64,000 nucleotides of DNA, taken from assembly GCA_964551735.1 (NCBI GenBank), contig CAZKEF010000016.1, positions 61,651-125,650 of the forward strand, written 5' to 3'. The position numbers and the translations under genes were made by a program. Below the pieces are notes generated by a model that was not told the DNA's origin, ran no database searches, and saw only the letters and a program-made list of their open reading frames with translations. Each line of letters begins with the position of its first letter. Within the stretch, counting starts at the first letter, position 1. This stretch comes from DAOUAT01 sp964551735 (lineage in GTDB: Bacteria > Chloroflexota > Anaerolineae > CG2-30-64-16). Shown here in pieces: positions 7,281 through 19,069 of the stretch.

Positions 7281-9089
7281 TTACTTCTGAATATCGATCG
7301 TCAGCGGGCTGTAGATGCCGACCCAACCCGCATCCTGCGGGGTTTTCTCGACGCCAGTGACCCACGGTTTAACCAGATACGTGTTGACGTTGTTCCAGAA
7401 GAACGCCACCGGCGCGCCGTCGGTCAGCAGCTTCTGCGCGTCAGCGTAGAGCTGCGCGCGCGTGGCGGGATCGGGCTCAACGTCTGCAGCATCCACCAGC
7501 TTGTCGAACTCGGGGTTCGAATAGCCGATGCGCTGGCCGAAGCCACCGGTCTTCCAGTAGACGCTCAGCCAGTTCTGCGGATCCGGGTAGTCCGCGCACC
7601 AGCCGAGGATGTAAGCCAGCGGTGCGGTGGCGATATCCTTGGTCAGTGCGGTATAGGTGGTGGGCTCAACCGGATCGAGGGTGACATCAACGCCCAACAC
7701 ATCCTTCCACTTCGCGGCCAGCCACTCATAGCGGGTGCGGTTGCGCGGGCTGTCGGAGAAGGTCAGCTTGATGGGCGGCAGATTCTCGATGGAGCCGTAC
7801 GAGGAATCGGCGATGGCCTTCTTGGCCGCTTCCGGATCGAAGCCCCAGCGGTTCTCTTCCGCATCATAGCCGGGGAAGCCCTTGGGGATCCAGGTCAGGG
7901 TCGGCGAGCCAAGGCCGGACAGCACGTCGGCCACCCAGGTCTCGCGGTCGAGCGCGTAGGCGAATGCCTCGCGCACTTTCTGATCAGTGAAGGGTTCCTT
8001 CAACTGATGGAACATCACGGCAAAGGTGCAGGAGCCGGGGTAAATGTTGGCCTGCTTGCTCAGCTCGGGATCGGCCTCCACGACGGCCAGATCTTCGGCC
8101 GCCAGGCCGACGATGTCGAATTCGTCGTTCTTGTAGGCCTCAAATGAGACCGCGCTGTCGGTGATGTAGGAGTACTCGACGTTGACCTTCGCGGCGCCGC
8201 CCCAGTAGTTGGTGTTGGGGACGAAGTAGGCCTTCACGAAGGGTTCAAGGCTCTTCAGGGCGAACGGGCCGTTGCCGGCATGATACTTGGAGCTGTTCCA
8301 CCACTGCTCACCGCCCTCGGTGATGTTCTCTTCCTTGGCGGGGAAGGTGACCCACAGGCCCATGACCGTATGGAAGTACGGGGCCGGCTTGGATAACATG
8401 ATCTTCAGGGTGTCGCAAGCCGCATCCTCGTACACGGGGTCAACACAGGCGGCGCCGTCGGCGTGCAGCGCCTGGATGCTCTCATCCACGACCGCAGCCG
8501 CAGCCTCACACGCATCGCCCTCGCAGCCGCGCCATTCCGGCGCGCCGTTGATCTCATCGGTGATCGCCGCATATTCACCGGCCGTTTCCGGGTTGACATT
8601 GCGTTGCAGCGAGTACTCGAAGCGAGCCGCGTTCAGCAGGCTGCCGTCGGCGTACTTCAGATCCTTGCGCATTGTGAAGGTGAGCTCGGTGAGGTCCGCG
8701 TTGTATTCCCACTTCTCGGCCGCGCCGGGGACCGTCTTCAGGTCCTTGTCCAGCTTGGTCAGACCCTCGTAGATCATCATCAGATGCGCGATCTCGTTCA
8801 CGAACGAGCTCTTCTGGGGGTCGATGATGTCAGGATAGGAGCCCAGGTTGATACGGAGCACCTTCTCCTCAGCGACCGGCACAGGGGTCGCGACCACGAC
8901 CTTCTCGACGATCTGGGTCTCGATGACCTTGACCTCTTCCTTGACGACCTGGGTCTCGATGACCTTGACCTCTTCCTTGACGACCACCGTCTCCACGATG
9001 GTTTGCGGCGCTGGCGCCGGGCAGGCTGTTAAGAGCATGCTGGCAACCACCAGGACGCCGATCACGACAGACCACTTCTTAACGGACAT
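7281..9089 (-). CDS. Oligopeptide ABC transporter substrate-binding lipoprotein
   Basis: This 602-residue family-5 binding protein is anchored outside the membrane. The signal peptide is cleaved at LLTAC (lipobox, Cys about residue 23). A stalk repeats KEEVKVIETQ twice (about residues 39-62), followed by a Thr/Pro linker. The lobes are in standard order: RINLGSYPDIIDPQKSS, MIYEGLTKLD, TMRKDLKYADGSLL, GPFALKSL, then DQKVREAFAYALDRETW. It captures peptides and delivers them to the two permeases encoded downstream. The start has a strong GGAGGGG site. It serves here as the unpermuted comparison for the binding proteins of operons 2 and 3. Confidence 0.93.
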   Translation of the reverse strand: MSVKKWSVVIGVLVVASMLLTACPAPAPQTIVETVVVKEEVKVIETQVVKEEVKVIETQIVEKVVVATPVPVAEEKVLRINLGSYPDIIDPQKSSFVNEIAHLMMIYEGLTKLDKDLKTVPGAAEKWEYNADLTELTFTMRKDLKYADGSLLNAARFEYSLQRNVNPETAGEYAAITDEINGAPEWRGCEGDACEAAAAVVDESIQALHADGAACVDPVYEDAACDTLKIMLSKPAPYFHTVMGLWVTFPAKEENITEGGEQWWNSSKYHAGNGPFALKSLEPFVKAYFVPNTNYWGGAAKVNVEYSYITDSAVSFEAYKNDEFDIVGLAAEDLAVVEADPELSKQANIYPGSCTFAVMFHQLKEPFTDQKVREAFAYALDRETWVADVLSGLGSPTLTWIPKGFPGYDAEENRWGFDPEAAKKAIADSSYGSIENLPPIKLTFSDSPRNRTRYEWLAAKWKDVLGVDVTLDPVEPTTYTALTKDIATAPLAYILGWCADYPDPQNWLSVYWKTGGFGQRIGYSNPEFDKLVDAADVEPDPATRAQLYADAQKLLTDGAPVAFFWNNVNTYLVKPWVTGVEKTPQDAGWVGIYSPLTIDIQK

Positions 9090-9176
9090 GTTTCCCCTCC
9101 TGATAGAAATGTGTGATATTCAACAAGACGGTCTCTGTTGGATGCATTTTTCGGAGCAGATCACCTCCCTTCGAGA

Positions 9177-9201
9177 GTACTGCGTATTGCGTATTGCGTA
9201 C
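9177..9201. repeat. TGCGTAT tandem tract between ATPase and binding-protein genes
   Basis: Two TGCGTAT units and a partial third are flanked by GTAC on both sides. A related inverted stretch (AATACGCAATGC) lies 30 bp further right. It is the only structured element in the 157-bp gap inside operon 1. Confidence 0.45.
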
Positions 9202-9246
9202 TATTGTGGAACGCATGCGAACGGATTCCGAAATACGCAATGCAGC

Positions 9247-11246
<2,000 letters not shown>

Positions 11247-11292
11247 CTATTGCCTCCGGGCGCATTGGGTGGGGTTGCCGTGGGGCGAAATG

Positions 11293-11321
11293 ATGATAGC
11301 ACAGGGCCCCAAGCATGTCAA
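11293..11321 (-). promoter_or_regulatory. Promoter of peptide importer operon 1
   Basis: On the minus strand a perfect TTGACA (11321-11316) and TATCAT (11298-11293) are 17 bp apart. The bases around the -35 box (ACTTGACAT) resemble those at the promoters of operons 2 and 3. Confidence 0.7.
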
Positions 11322-11366
11322 GTGCATTACAATTCCGGCGGTTGATGTCGCCGGTTGCGGGCAATC

Positions 11367-11397
11367 AAGAAAAGCGCCGGACAACGTTGTCCGGCGC
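11367..11397 (-). terminator. Rho-independent terminator of peptide importer operon 2
   Basis: A perfect 24-bp palindrome (11374-11397, half site GCGCCGGACAAC) is followed on the minus strand by TTTTCTT. It lies between the end of operon 2 and the promoter of operon 1. Confidence 0.75.
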
Positions 11398-11410
11398 GCG
11401 ATGGCAGGGT

Positions 11411-11505
11411 AGTAGGGGCGGGTTTTCTTCGGTTAACGCAGACCTGCCGGGCATGGCAGCGCTGTGATCGCGGCAAGCCGAGTGTTGATAAACAGAAACT
11501 CGCCC

Positions 11506-11510
<5 letters not shown>
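11411..11510. mobile_element. MITE-like element with TAGGGGCG ends, abutting operon 2
   Basis: This is an approximately 100-bp stretch with 19-bp imperfect terminal inverted repeats (AGTAGGGGCGGGTTTTCTT at 11411-11429 and its counterpart at 11492-11510). It has no coding capacity. Its right end reads TAGGGGCG on the minus strand, and the TAG is the stop codon of the ATPase gene at 11506. It is probably a non-autonomous palindromic element. Confidence 0.55.
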
Positions 11511-12507
<997 letters not shown>

Positions 12508-12522
12508 GCGTCACCGGCTCCC

Positions 12523-13596
12523 TTACTTGCTCACCGCGGCCGACATCACTTCATCGCCGAAGAAGTGCCAATCTGCGCGCTGCACTTCACCCCACTCCGC
12601 CCTGGTCTCCGGCAGGCGCATGAAGCAGCGCACGCTGTGGCCCGGCACCACCTCGACCAGCGGGGGCAACTCCTGCGAACACCGCTCACGCACATAGGGG
12701 CAGCGCGGATGGAACTTGCAGCCGGACGGTGGGTCAATCAGGTTCGGCACCGAGCCGGGGATGACCGCCAGGCTATCGCGCACCTCGCCCAGCACCGGGA
12801 TGGCCGCCAGGAGGCCCTCGGTGTAGGGGTGCAACTGCTCCTCGAACAGGGTGTTGACATCGGTGTATTCGACGATCTGTCCGGCGTACATCACGGCCAC
12901 GTTGTCGCACATCTCGGCGATCACGCCCATGTCGTGGGTGATCAGCAGGATGGAGGTGCCGGTTTCGGTGCGCAAGCGGCGCATCAGGTCGAGGATCTGG
13001 GCCTGGATGGTCACATCCAGCGCGGTGGTCGGCTCGTCCGCGATCAGCAGGTCGGGCAGGCACGCCAGCGCCATGGCGATCATGACGCGCTGGGCCTGAC
13101 CGCCCGAAATCTCGTGGGGGAATGCTTTCGAGCGTTTCTCGGGGTCCGGGATGCCCACTTTACGGAACATGTCAACGGCCTGGCTCCACGCGGCTTCCTT
13201 GTCCAAGGCCTGGTGGATCTGCAAGACCTCGGCCACCTGGGCGCCGATCTGGAAGACCGGGTTGAGACAACTGGTGGGTTGCTGGAAGATCATGGAGATG
13301 TCGCTGCCGCGGATCTTGACCATCTCCTCCTCGGGCAGCGACACCAGGTCCCGGCCCTTGAAGAGCACCTGCCCTTCCACGATCTTGCCCGAGGCGCCGA
13401 GCAGGCGCATGACGGAGAGCGAGGTGACGCTTTTGCCGCTGCCGGACTCACCGACGAGCCCCATGATCTCGCCCTCACCGATCTTGAAGTCCACCCCGCT
13501 GACCGCCTGGACGACGCCATCTTCCGTGTAGAAGTAGGTTTTCAGCCCCCGAACTTCCAGCATGGGGATTTGTGGGTCTTTGCCGTTGTTTGCCAT
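12523..13596 (-). CDS. Peptide ABC transporter ATP-binding protein, OppD/DppD type (operon 2)
   Basis: This 357-residue ATPase has Walker A GESGSGKSVTS, Walker B LLIADEPTTALD, H-loop LITHDMGVIAE and a C-terminal cysteine cluster CKFHPRCPYVRERC. The signature is SGGQAQRVMIA, with Ala where most relatives have Arg or Met. It lies 10 bp after the permease gene and 15 bp before its OppF-type partner, so the three are one transcript. The C-terminus extends about 25 residues past the cysteine cluster. Confidence 0.92.
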   Translation of the reverse strand: MANNGKDPQIPMLEVRGLKTYFYTEDGVVQAVSGVDFKIGEGEIMGLVGESGSGKSVTSLSVMRLLGASGKIVEGQVLFKGRDLVSLPEEEMVKIRGSDISMIFQQPTSCLNPVFQIGAQVAEVLQIHQALDKEAAWSQAVDMFRKVGIPDPEKRSKAFPHEISGGQAQRVMIAMALACLPDLLIADEPTTALDVTIQAQILDLMRRLRTETGTSILLITHDMGVIAEMCDNVAVMYAGQIVEYTDVNTLFEEQLHPYTEGLLAAIPVLGEVRDSLAVIPGSVPNLIDPPSGCKFHPRCPYVRERCSQELPPLVEVVPGHSVRCFMRLPETRAEWGEVQRADWHFFGDEVMSAAVSK

Positions 13597-13606
13597 AGGT
13601 CATCAC

Positions 13607-14608
13607 CTACCTCTTCAGCCGCGGATCCAGCGCATCGCGCAGGCCATCACCGATAAAATTGAACCCGATGGAGACGATCACCAGCGGGATGCCCGGCACC
13701 AGCGGCAGCCAGGGGTTCTGGAACATGTAGCTCTGCGAGGTGGAGAGCATGTTGCCCCAGGTGGGGGTCGGATCCTGGACGCCCAGCCCCAGGAAGCTCA
13801 GCGCGGACTCCGTCACGATCACGCCGCCCAGCGCCAGGCTGGCGTTGACCAGGATGGGCGCGATGCCGTTGGGGATGATGTGGCGGAAGATGATGCGGCC
13901 ATGCGACGCGCCGGCCGCGCGCAGCGCTTCCACGAAGTCCTGCTTGCTCAAGGACAAGGCCATGCCGCGCATGAGGCGTGCAGCACCCAACCAGCCGAAG
14001 ACCACCAGGATCAGCACCAGCACCACCACCTTCTGCGCCTCCCTCTCCGGCGCCAGCAGCAGGGCGCTGAGGAACTTGCTGAGGAACTCCGGTAGCGGCA
14101 GCACCACATCGCGGCGCAGCAGGATCGCGGAGATGATCAGCAGGATCGGCAGGGTCGGGATGGTGAGCATAAACTCGATGACGCGCGAGATCACCATGTC
14201 CACCACACCGCCGAAGTAGCCGGCGACCGCGCCCAGGAACGCGCCGAAGGTCTCGCTGATCAACACCACCAGGAGGGCGATGGACATGGAGACCCGCGCG
14301 GCATAAAGCAAGCGCGTGAACAGATCGCGGCCCAGGTGGTCAATACCCAACAGATGTAGTTCGCCCGCCGCATCGCGCGTCCCGGGAGGCGCGGGACGCG
14401 TCGAGGATGACAGGTCAATCGCATCGCGGGCAAAAGGCGCCAGCACCGGGGCAAGCAGCGAGGCCACGAAAATAAAGGTGATCAAGGCCAGCGAAATCAC
14501 CGCCAGCTTGTGCCGCCGAAACCTGCGCACCACAACCAGGAATTGGTTTTCCTGTTTCTCCTCGTGCGCTCTGCTTTTGGTAAGTATCGGCCGTGCGAGG
14601 GTAGTCAT
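13607..14608 (-). CDS. Peptide ABC transporter permease, OppC/DppC type (operon 2)
   Basis: This 333-residue permease has a polar N-terminal tail, a first membrane segment at about residues 33-55, then LLGIDHLGRDLFTR, the family signature. A hydrophilic stretch (KFLSALLLAPEREAQK) between membrane segments is longer than usual. The ATPase-contact loop is EALRAAGASHGRIIFRHIIPN and the end is GDGLRDALDPRLKR. It pairs with the OppB-type protein encoded 14 bp upstream. Confidence 0.92.
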   Translation of the reverse strand: MTTLARPILTKSRAHEEKQENQFLVVVRRFRRHKLAVISLALITFIFVASLLAPVLAPFARDAIDLSSSTRPAPPGTRDAAGELHLLGIDHLGRDLFTRLLYAARVSMSIALLVVLISETFGAFLGAVAGYFGGVVDMVISRVIEFMLTIPTLPILLIISAILLRRDVVLPLPEFLSKFLSALLLAPEREAQKVVVLVLILVVFGWLGAARLMRGMALSLSKQDFVEALRAAGASHGRIIFRHIIPNGIAPILVNASLALGGVIVTESALSFLGLGVQDPTPTWGNMLSTSQSYMFQNPWLPLVPGIPLVIVSIGFNFIGDGLRDALDPRLKR

Positions 14609-14622
14609 ACGGTTGCTCCCCG

Positions 14623-15840
14623 TTACGAGTACTTGATCCGCGGATCAACGACCGTGTACAAAATGTCACCCAGCAGGGTGGCGATCACGGTAAGCAGCGC
14701 GGTGATGAAAATAAAGGCCAGGGCGATGGGCCAATCGCTGCGCGTCAGGGCGTCGTAGTACAACCTCCCCATGCCCGGCCAGGCAAACACCGTCTCGGTG
14801 ATGATAGCGCCGGAGAAGAAGCCCGGGATGGTCAGCACCGCAATGGTGACGAAGGGGATCAGCGCGTTGCGCAGCGCGTGCTTGATGATCACCACCCGTT
14901 CCCACAGCCCTTTGGCGCGGGCGGTGCGGACGTAATCCTGCCGCAGCACCTCCAGCATGGACGAGCGCACGAAGCGGCTCCAGGTGGCCATATAGAAAAA
15001 GGTCAGCACCGACACCGGCATGATCAGGTGCAGCAAATAGTCAATTGTCGTGCCGGGTTGGATGCGGGGCAGCCAGGTCGCCACCTCATAGGGACGAACG
15101 GCGACGCGTGCGCCCGGTGGGATGCGGGGCAGCCAGGGAAAGGTCTCGCGCAGCAGGTTGGGGAACACGGAGAACACCAGGATCAGCAGCAGCCCAAAGA
15201 AAAAGGTCGGCATGGCCGAGCCAATAAAAGAAATGGTCGTGAAGGTGTAGTCAAAGCGGGAATACTGCTTGATGGCGCTGTAGATGCCGATGGGGATGCC
15301 GATGAGGAACGAGAGCAAGGTCGAGATGATCATCAGCTCTAGGGTGGCCGGCAGACGGCTTATCATCTCGTTCCACACGGGCCGACCTGCGCGCACCACC
15401 GTGGAGAGACCGAAATCCCCGCGCAAGATCCCGCGGCTCGAGCGTACGGCCGGATGCAGCGTCGGCAGCTCCGAAAGATAGACGTAATCATCGCATCCCG
15501 CGGGGACCCTGACCTGCTGGCCATCTTGCACCACCACTTGCTCAGCACGGGGCAAATAACACCCCACCGGCGTGTTGGCGAACAGCTCGCGGCCGCCGAC
15601 GACGATCGGCCCGCTGGGCACGCCGATCAACCAGCGCGAAAAGCGCACCGGCCAGTACAGGTCCAGCTCGTATTGCGCCCGCAGCCGCGCCAAATCCTCG
15701 CGCGTGATGCGGCGCTGCTGCTGCTGGATGCCGGCCAACGGCCCACCAGGGGAGATATTGAACAGAAAATAGGTGAAGAGCGCAGCCAGTAAGATGACCA
15801 GGGCCATCTGAAAGATGCGCCGGATCAGATAATTCGTCAT
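14623..15840 (-). CDS. Peptide ABC transporter permease, OppB/DppB type (operon 2)
   Basis: The protein has about 405 residues from the ATG at 15840 (TNYLIRRIFQMALVILL, the normal OppB N-terminus). An open upstream extension to 15939 has no family similarity. The first extracytoplasmic loop is enlarged (about residues 55-165) and contains two cysteines (GCYLPRAEQ and AGCDDYV) that could form a disulfide outside the cell. The ATPase-contact loop is RTARAKGLWERVVIIKHALRN and the C-terminus is VVDPRIKYS. Confidence 0.9.
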   Translation of the reverse strand: MTNYLIRRIFQMALVILLAALFTYFLFNISPGGPLAGIQQQQRRITREDLARLRAQYELDLYWPVRFSRWLIGVPSGPIVVGGRELFANTPVGCYLPRAEQVVVQDGQQVRVPAGCDDYVYLSELPTLHPAVRSSRGILRGDFGLSTVVRAGRPVWNEMISRLPATLELMIISTLLSFLIGIPIGIYSAIKQYSRFDYTFTTISFIGSAMPTFFFGLLLILVFSVFPNLLRETFPWLPRIPPGARVAVRPYEVATWLPRIQPGTTIDYLLHLIMPVSVLTFFYMATWSRFVRSSMLEVLRQDYVRTARAKGLWERVVIIKHALRNALIPFVTIAVLTIPGFFSGAIITETVFAWPGMGRLYYDALTRSDWPIALAFIFITALLTVIATLLGDILYTVVDPRIKYS

Positions 15841-16002
15841 CGCCAGCCTCCCGACATGACCGGGGAACCCAAGAATCGTCCTGCTGAACGGAGGGAGCCA
15901 GCAGAAGTGCGCGCCATAGGCAGCGGAGGAAGCGCGCAAGTGTTTGAAGCAGTCCGTCCTTGCGCCGGCAGCGCCACGGACGCAGTGTCAACTCAGGCAG
16001 AC

Positions 16003-16080
16003 GGGCGGGCAAGACCCCCATCGGGCAATGCCCGCCCGCCTTTATTAGGTATTGTAGGGGCGGGGTATCCCCGCCCCTAC
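16003..16080. repeat. Two hairpins between binding protein and permease genes (operon 2)
   Basis: An 8-bp stem (GGGCGGGC, 16003-16010 with 16030-16037) is followed by a perfect 12-bp stem with a 3-nt loop (GTAGGGGCGGGG at 16054-16065, partner to 16080). The second carries the TAGGGGCG end sequence of the MITE-like family. The position after the binding-protein gene matches operons 1 and 3. Confidence 0.65.
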
Positions 16081-16093
16081 AGCCCATATCCTG

Positions 16094-18055
16094 TTACTGG
16101 GTGAACAGGTTGATGTCAATGTGCTCCCACGTGCTGGAGCCGCTGATCTCGTACTTGATCTTGCCGGTCGCCTCGGCCGCGTCGATCACGGTCTGCACCT
16201 CGGCGCCCGCGCCCAGGGTCGAGTCATCCAGGTAGTCCACGTCGCCGTTGATGAGCTGCGCGACCGCCTGGTTGGTGTCGGCCAGGAAGACGTAGATCAC
16301 GTTCGGGGTCGCGACCTCGCCCGCGTAGTGCGGGTTCTGCGCCAGGGTGATGGACTGGCCCTTGACCCATTCGGTGATGTAGTACGGGCCGAACGACAGC
16401 GGGGTCTCCGCGATCTCGGGCAGGGTGGCCCACTCGGCCGCCGGCACGTCCTTCAGGTTCCGGCCATCCGCCAGCACCTGGTGGCTGGGATAGATGCCGA
16501 ACCCATACGCGAAGTAGGTCGGATCCTGGTAGCCAGGCGCATAGGTCAATGTTACCTCGAGGGCATCGGTGGCGAATTGCTTGTCCAGGATCGCGTTGCA
16601 GGTGATGAAGGTTGTGGCCCCGGAGTCCGGATCGCACTCGAAGGCCAAGCCCAGCTCCATGTCCGCCACAGAGCCTGCAACGCCGTCGCTCCAGGTGTAG
16701 GGCTGCAGCTTGTAGGTAACCTTGAGCTGCAGCATGTCAACCGTGCCGGTGCCGCTGTACTCCACCGGGTTACCCGCAGCATCAATGAGCTGGGTGCCAG
16801 CCGCCAGTTCGACGGTGTCGCCGGCCGCGTCGTAGACCTTGTCGCCGGCCTTCACCTGGACGGTGCTGTTGACGGCCAGGCCGCTCTCCAGGGTGGAGAG
16901 GCCGTCCTGGGTCACCGGCTGGAAGTCGTAGTCGTACGTGCTGTAGACCATGCCCTTGGCGGGGCGGTCCACCAGGCGCTGCGCGGCCATGCTGGAGACC
17001 AGCGCCAGCATGCTGTCGGGTTCCTGGGTCATGCCGATGACGATCGTGTCGCCGCCGTCGGCCAGCTTCCACTCGTGCAGGTTGGCGGTCGCGTATTCAT
17101 TCGCATCCGGGCGGATGCCTTCCAGGTTGGCGCTCCAGGCCTCGGCCTCGGCGCGCTGGAACACCGGGATGGACACCACGTCCTTGGCGAATTCCTTCTG
17201 GACGATGTCGTAGGCCGCGATGCGATCCTCGCGGATCAGGGTGTTGGTGGCCTGGACGATCGCGGTGCTGGCGGTCTCGTTGCACCAGCCCATGTAGTTC
17301 TGGCCTTCCCAGTTGTTGCTGGGCAGCGGCACCTGGTTGCAGGCGTAGAGGGTGCGGCCGGCGGGTTCCACCTGGCCGACCCAGGCGAACGCGCCGAGCT
17401 CGAAGTCGCGGCGGGCCAGGCCGGTGGTGTCACCGAACCACCAGGACGCCGGCACATGGCTGCGCAGCACCTGGAAGCCGCAGTCCGTCAGGTTCTGTTC
17501 CATGACCGCGGACCAGGTCTGGCGGAACTGGGCGGTGGTGGTGGCATACTTGACAGCCAACACATCACCGTCGGCGTTGACACGGGTGGCGCCCTGCAGG
17601 GTCCAACCGGCCTCTTCCAGCAGCGCCTTGCCCTTCTCAGGGTCGTACCACGGGAAATCATAGGGGCCGCTGTACGCCCAGTGGGTCTTGGGCAGGAAGG
17701 AGTCCATCAGCAGCGCATCGGGTTCTTCCACGTAGGGGTAGACCGACGCAATCAGGGCATCGCGGTCCAGGCAGTACGCGATGGCCTGGCGGACACGGAC
17801 GTCGCTCAGGATCGGGTGTGGGGTAGTGTAGTCTTCCTTCTCTACCTCTTCCTTGACCACTTCGGTCACGACCTGGGTCTCGATGACCTTGACCTCTTCC
17901 TTCACGACCTGGGTCTCGACGACCTTGACCTCTTCCTTCACCACCACGGTTTCCACCTTGGTGATGACCTCAGGCTGAGGCGCCGGGCAGGCGGTCAGAA
18001 TCATGCTGACCACAATCAGGACGCCGAGCAGTACCGACAACTTCTTGACAGACAT
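16094..18055 (-). CDS. Oligopeptide-type ABC binding lipoprotein with circularly permuted fold
   Basis: This 653-residue lipoprotein has a lipobox ILTAC (Cys about 23) and a VKEEVKVVETQ-type stalk (about residues 34-74). Right after the stalk, at residues 79-98, comes HPILSDVRVRQAIAYCLDRD, a segment that normally lies near residue 300 of family-5 binding proteins. It continues through the canonical C-lobe to about residue 330. Only then does the canonical start appear (DTIVIGMTQEPDSM at about 336-349), followed by YTWSDG, SFGPYYITEW and INGDVDYLDD. The protein ends at HIDINLFTQ, the segment that normally precedes the first one. The halves are therefore swapped. It begins operon 2. It probably binds peptides, but the ligand is unknown. 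The ATG at 18055 has a GGAGG site. Confidence 0.85.
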   Translation of the reverse strand: MSVKKLSVLLGVLIVVSMILTACPAPQPEVITKVETVVVKEEVKVVETQVVKEEVKVIETQVVTEVVKEEVEKEDYTTPHPILSDVRVRQAIAYCLDRDALIASVYPYVEEPDALLMDSFLPKTHWAYSGPYDFPWYDPEKGKALLEEAGWTLQGATRVNADGDVLAVKYATTTAQFRQTWSAVMEQNLTDCGFQVLRSHVPASWWFGDTTGLARRDFELGAFAWVGQVEPAGRTLYACNQVPLPSNNWEGQNYMGWCNETASTAIVQATNTLIREDRIAAYDIVQKEFAKDVVSIPVFQRAEAEAWSANLEGIRPDANEYATANLHEWKLADGGDTIVIGMTQEPDSMLALVSSMAAQRLVDRPAKGMVYSTYDYDFQPVTQDGLSTLESGLAVNSTVQVKAGDKVYDAAGDTVELAAGTQLIDAAGNPVEYSGTGTVDMLQLKVTYKLQPYTWSDGVAGSVADMELGLAFECDPDSGATTFITCNAILDKQFATDALEVTLTYAPGYQDPTYFAYGFGIYPSHQVLADGRNLKDVPAAEWATLPEIAETPLSFGPYYITEWVKGQSITLAQNPHYAGEVATPNVIYVFLADTNQAVAQLINGDVDYLDDSTLGAGAEVQTVIDAAEATGKIKYEISGSSTWEHIDINLFTQ

Positions 18056-18142
18056 GGCTTTTCTCCTCCAAGTGAGATGTGAGAATTGACCGATCAACAG
18101 CACGCTCAGTTTGGGCATGCGGCTGAGCTGACGCGAAGCTAA

Positions 18143-18172
18143 AGATACCATAGAGGGGGTGAGGATGTCAAA
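18143..18172 (-). promoter_or_regulatory. Promoter of peptide importer operon 2
   Basis: On the minus strand a perfect TTGACA (18172-18167) and TATCTT (18148-18143) are 18 bp apart. The context ATTTGACAT matches the operon 3 promoter. The leader to the ATG is about 80 nt. Confidence 0.6.
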
Positions 18173-18208
18173 TCATTTGGGAGCATTGCAGGTTAAGGGG
18201 AATCGATC

Positions 18209-18922
18209 TCAAACATCCATCAAGGCCTGCACCAACACGGTGACTAACAACAACAGGATCAACGCCAGCACCAGCACGCCCGGCGCCCACAGGCCCAGCA
18301 GGCCCAGGATCATGCCGGCCAGCACCACGCCGCCGAGGGCCACCATCACGTACAGCTTGCCCCCAGCCCGTCCTGTGCGCTGCGGCGTCCCGGCCAGCCA
18401 CAGCCAGCCGCCGCCCAGCATCCCGGCCAGGCTGAGGGCCAGCCAGAAGCCCATGATGAGCGCACCGCTGCCCAGCGGCAGATCGAGCACCACGATGCCG
18501 CAGCTGCCGGTTTGGGCCGGCATGGGCGCCTGGCGCAGCGTGCTCACCCGCGCCAGGATGAGCAGGCCGCGGTATGCGGCATCGGCCTCATCCACGGGCC
18601 AGCGCAGGTGTCGCGTCTCGCCCGGCGCCAGGGGCACGTGCGTGCTCTCCTCGCGGATCAGCGTGACATAGCCCGCGCTGACGCGAAAACGCACGGCGCG
18701 GTTCACCGGCTGCGTCCCGGTGTTCTTGAAGCCGGCGCTGACGAGGCCCGTCTCCCCGCGCGTGATGAGCACCGGGCAGGCCAACGAGCTGAGCCGCGTC
18801 TCACCAGAAATCGAGGCATCGAAGAGCGCGGCCTCCAGGTCGCCCCACACCGTGACCGAGGCGAACGCGATGCCCAACAACAAGCCCAACGCAAAAAGGA
18901 GGACCCCGAGGCTTTGTTTCAT
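18209..18922 (-). CDS. Uncharacterised membrane protein
   Basis: This 237-residue protein has no recognised family. An N-terminal hydrophobic segment (about residues 5-27) is followed by an approximately 120-residue extracytoplasmic part, predicted beta-rich and including the phrase GFKNTGTQPVNRAVRFRVS, which resembles small Ig-like or NEW3-type domains. Three more membrane segments fill the C-terminal 90 residues. Two cysteines (LACPVL and GSCGIV) could pair outside the cell. It lies downstream of operon 3 in the same direction but is separated by a repeat element, so co-transcription is uncertain. Confidence 0.6.
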   Translation of the reverse strand: MKQSLGVLLFALGLLLGIAFASVTVWGDLEAALFDASISGETRLSSLACPVLITRGETGLVSAGFKNTGTQPVNRAVRFRVSAGYVTLIREESTHVPLAPGETRHLRWPVDEADAAYRGLLILARVSTLRQAPMPAQTGSCGIVVLDLPLGSGALIMGFWLALSLAGMLGGGWLWLAGTPQRTGRAGGKLYVMVALGGVVLAGMILGLLGLWAPGVLVLALILLLLVTVLVQALMDV

Positions 18923-18968
18923 GGAATGCCACTATTCAGCCGCAGCGGAGCATCCTTTTGGTAAGGTC

Positions 18969-19028
18969 GCATCCTTCGACTGGTCACTATCCGTTCAGCA
19001 CTGGGACTCGTAGACCCGCTCAGGATGC
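18969..19028. repeat. Inverted-repeat element family C, copy 1
   Basis: The element starts GCATCCTTCGACTGG and ends CCCGCTCAGGATGC. A second copy with the same ends, strongly similar inside, lies at 43413-43472. No coding capacity is seen. Confidence 0.65.
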
Positions 19029-19069
19029 TTACTTATTCTCAGAATAGGGTGCTTCGCCGACGCCAGTGA

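Noticed and set aside
15841..15939. N-terminal extension of the operon 2 OppB-type permease
   Set aside because: The normal OppB N-terminus starts at 15840, and the extra residues lack family similarity.
16121..18082. 653-codon plus-strand open frame opposite the permuted binding protein
   Set aside because: Its composition is that of an antisense shadow, and the sense gene has a lipobox, stalk, start site and family motifs.
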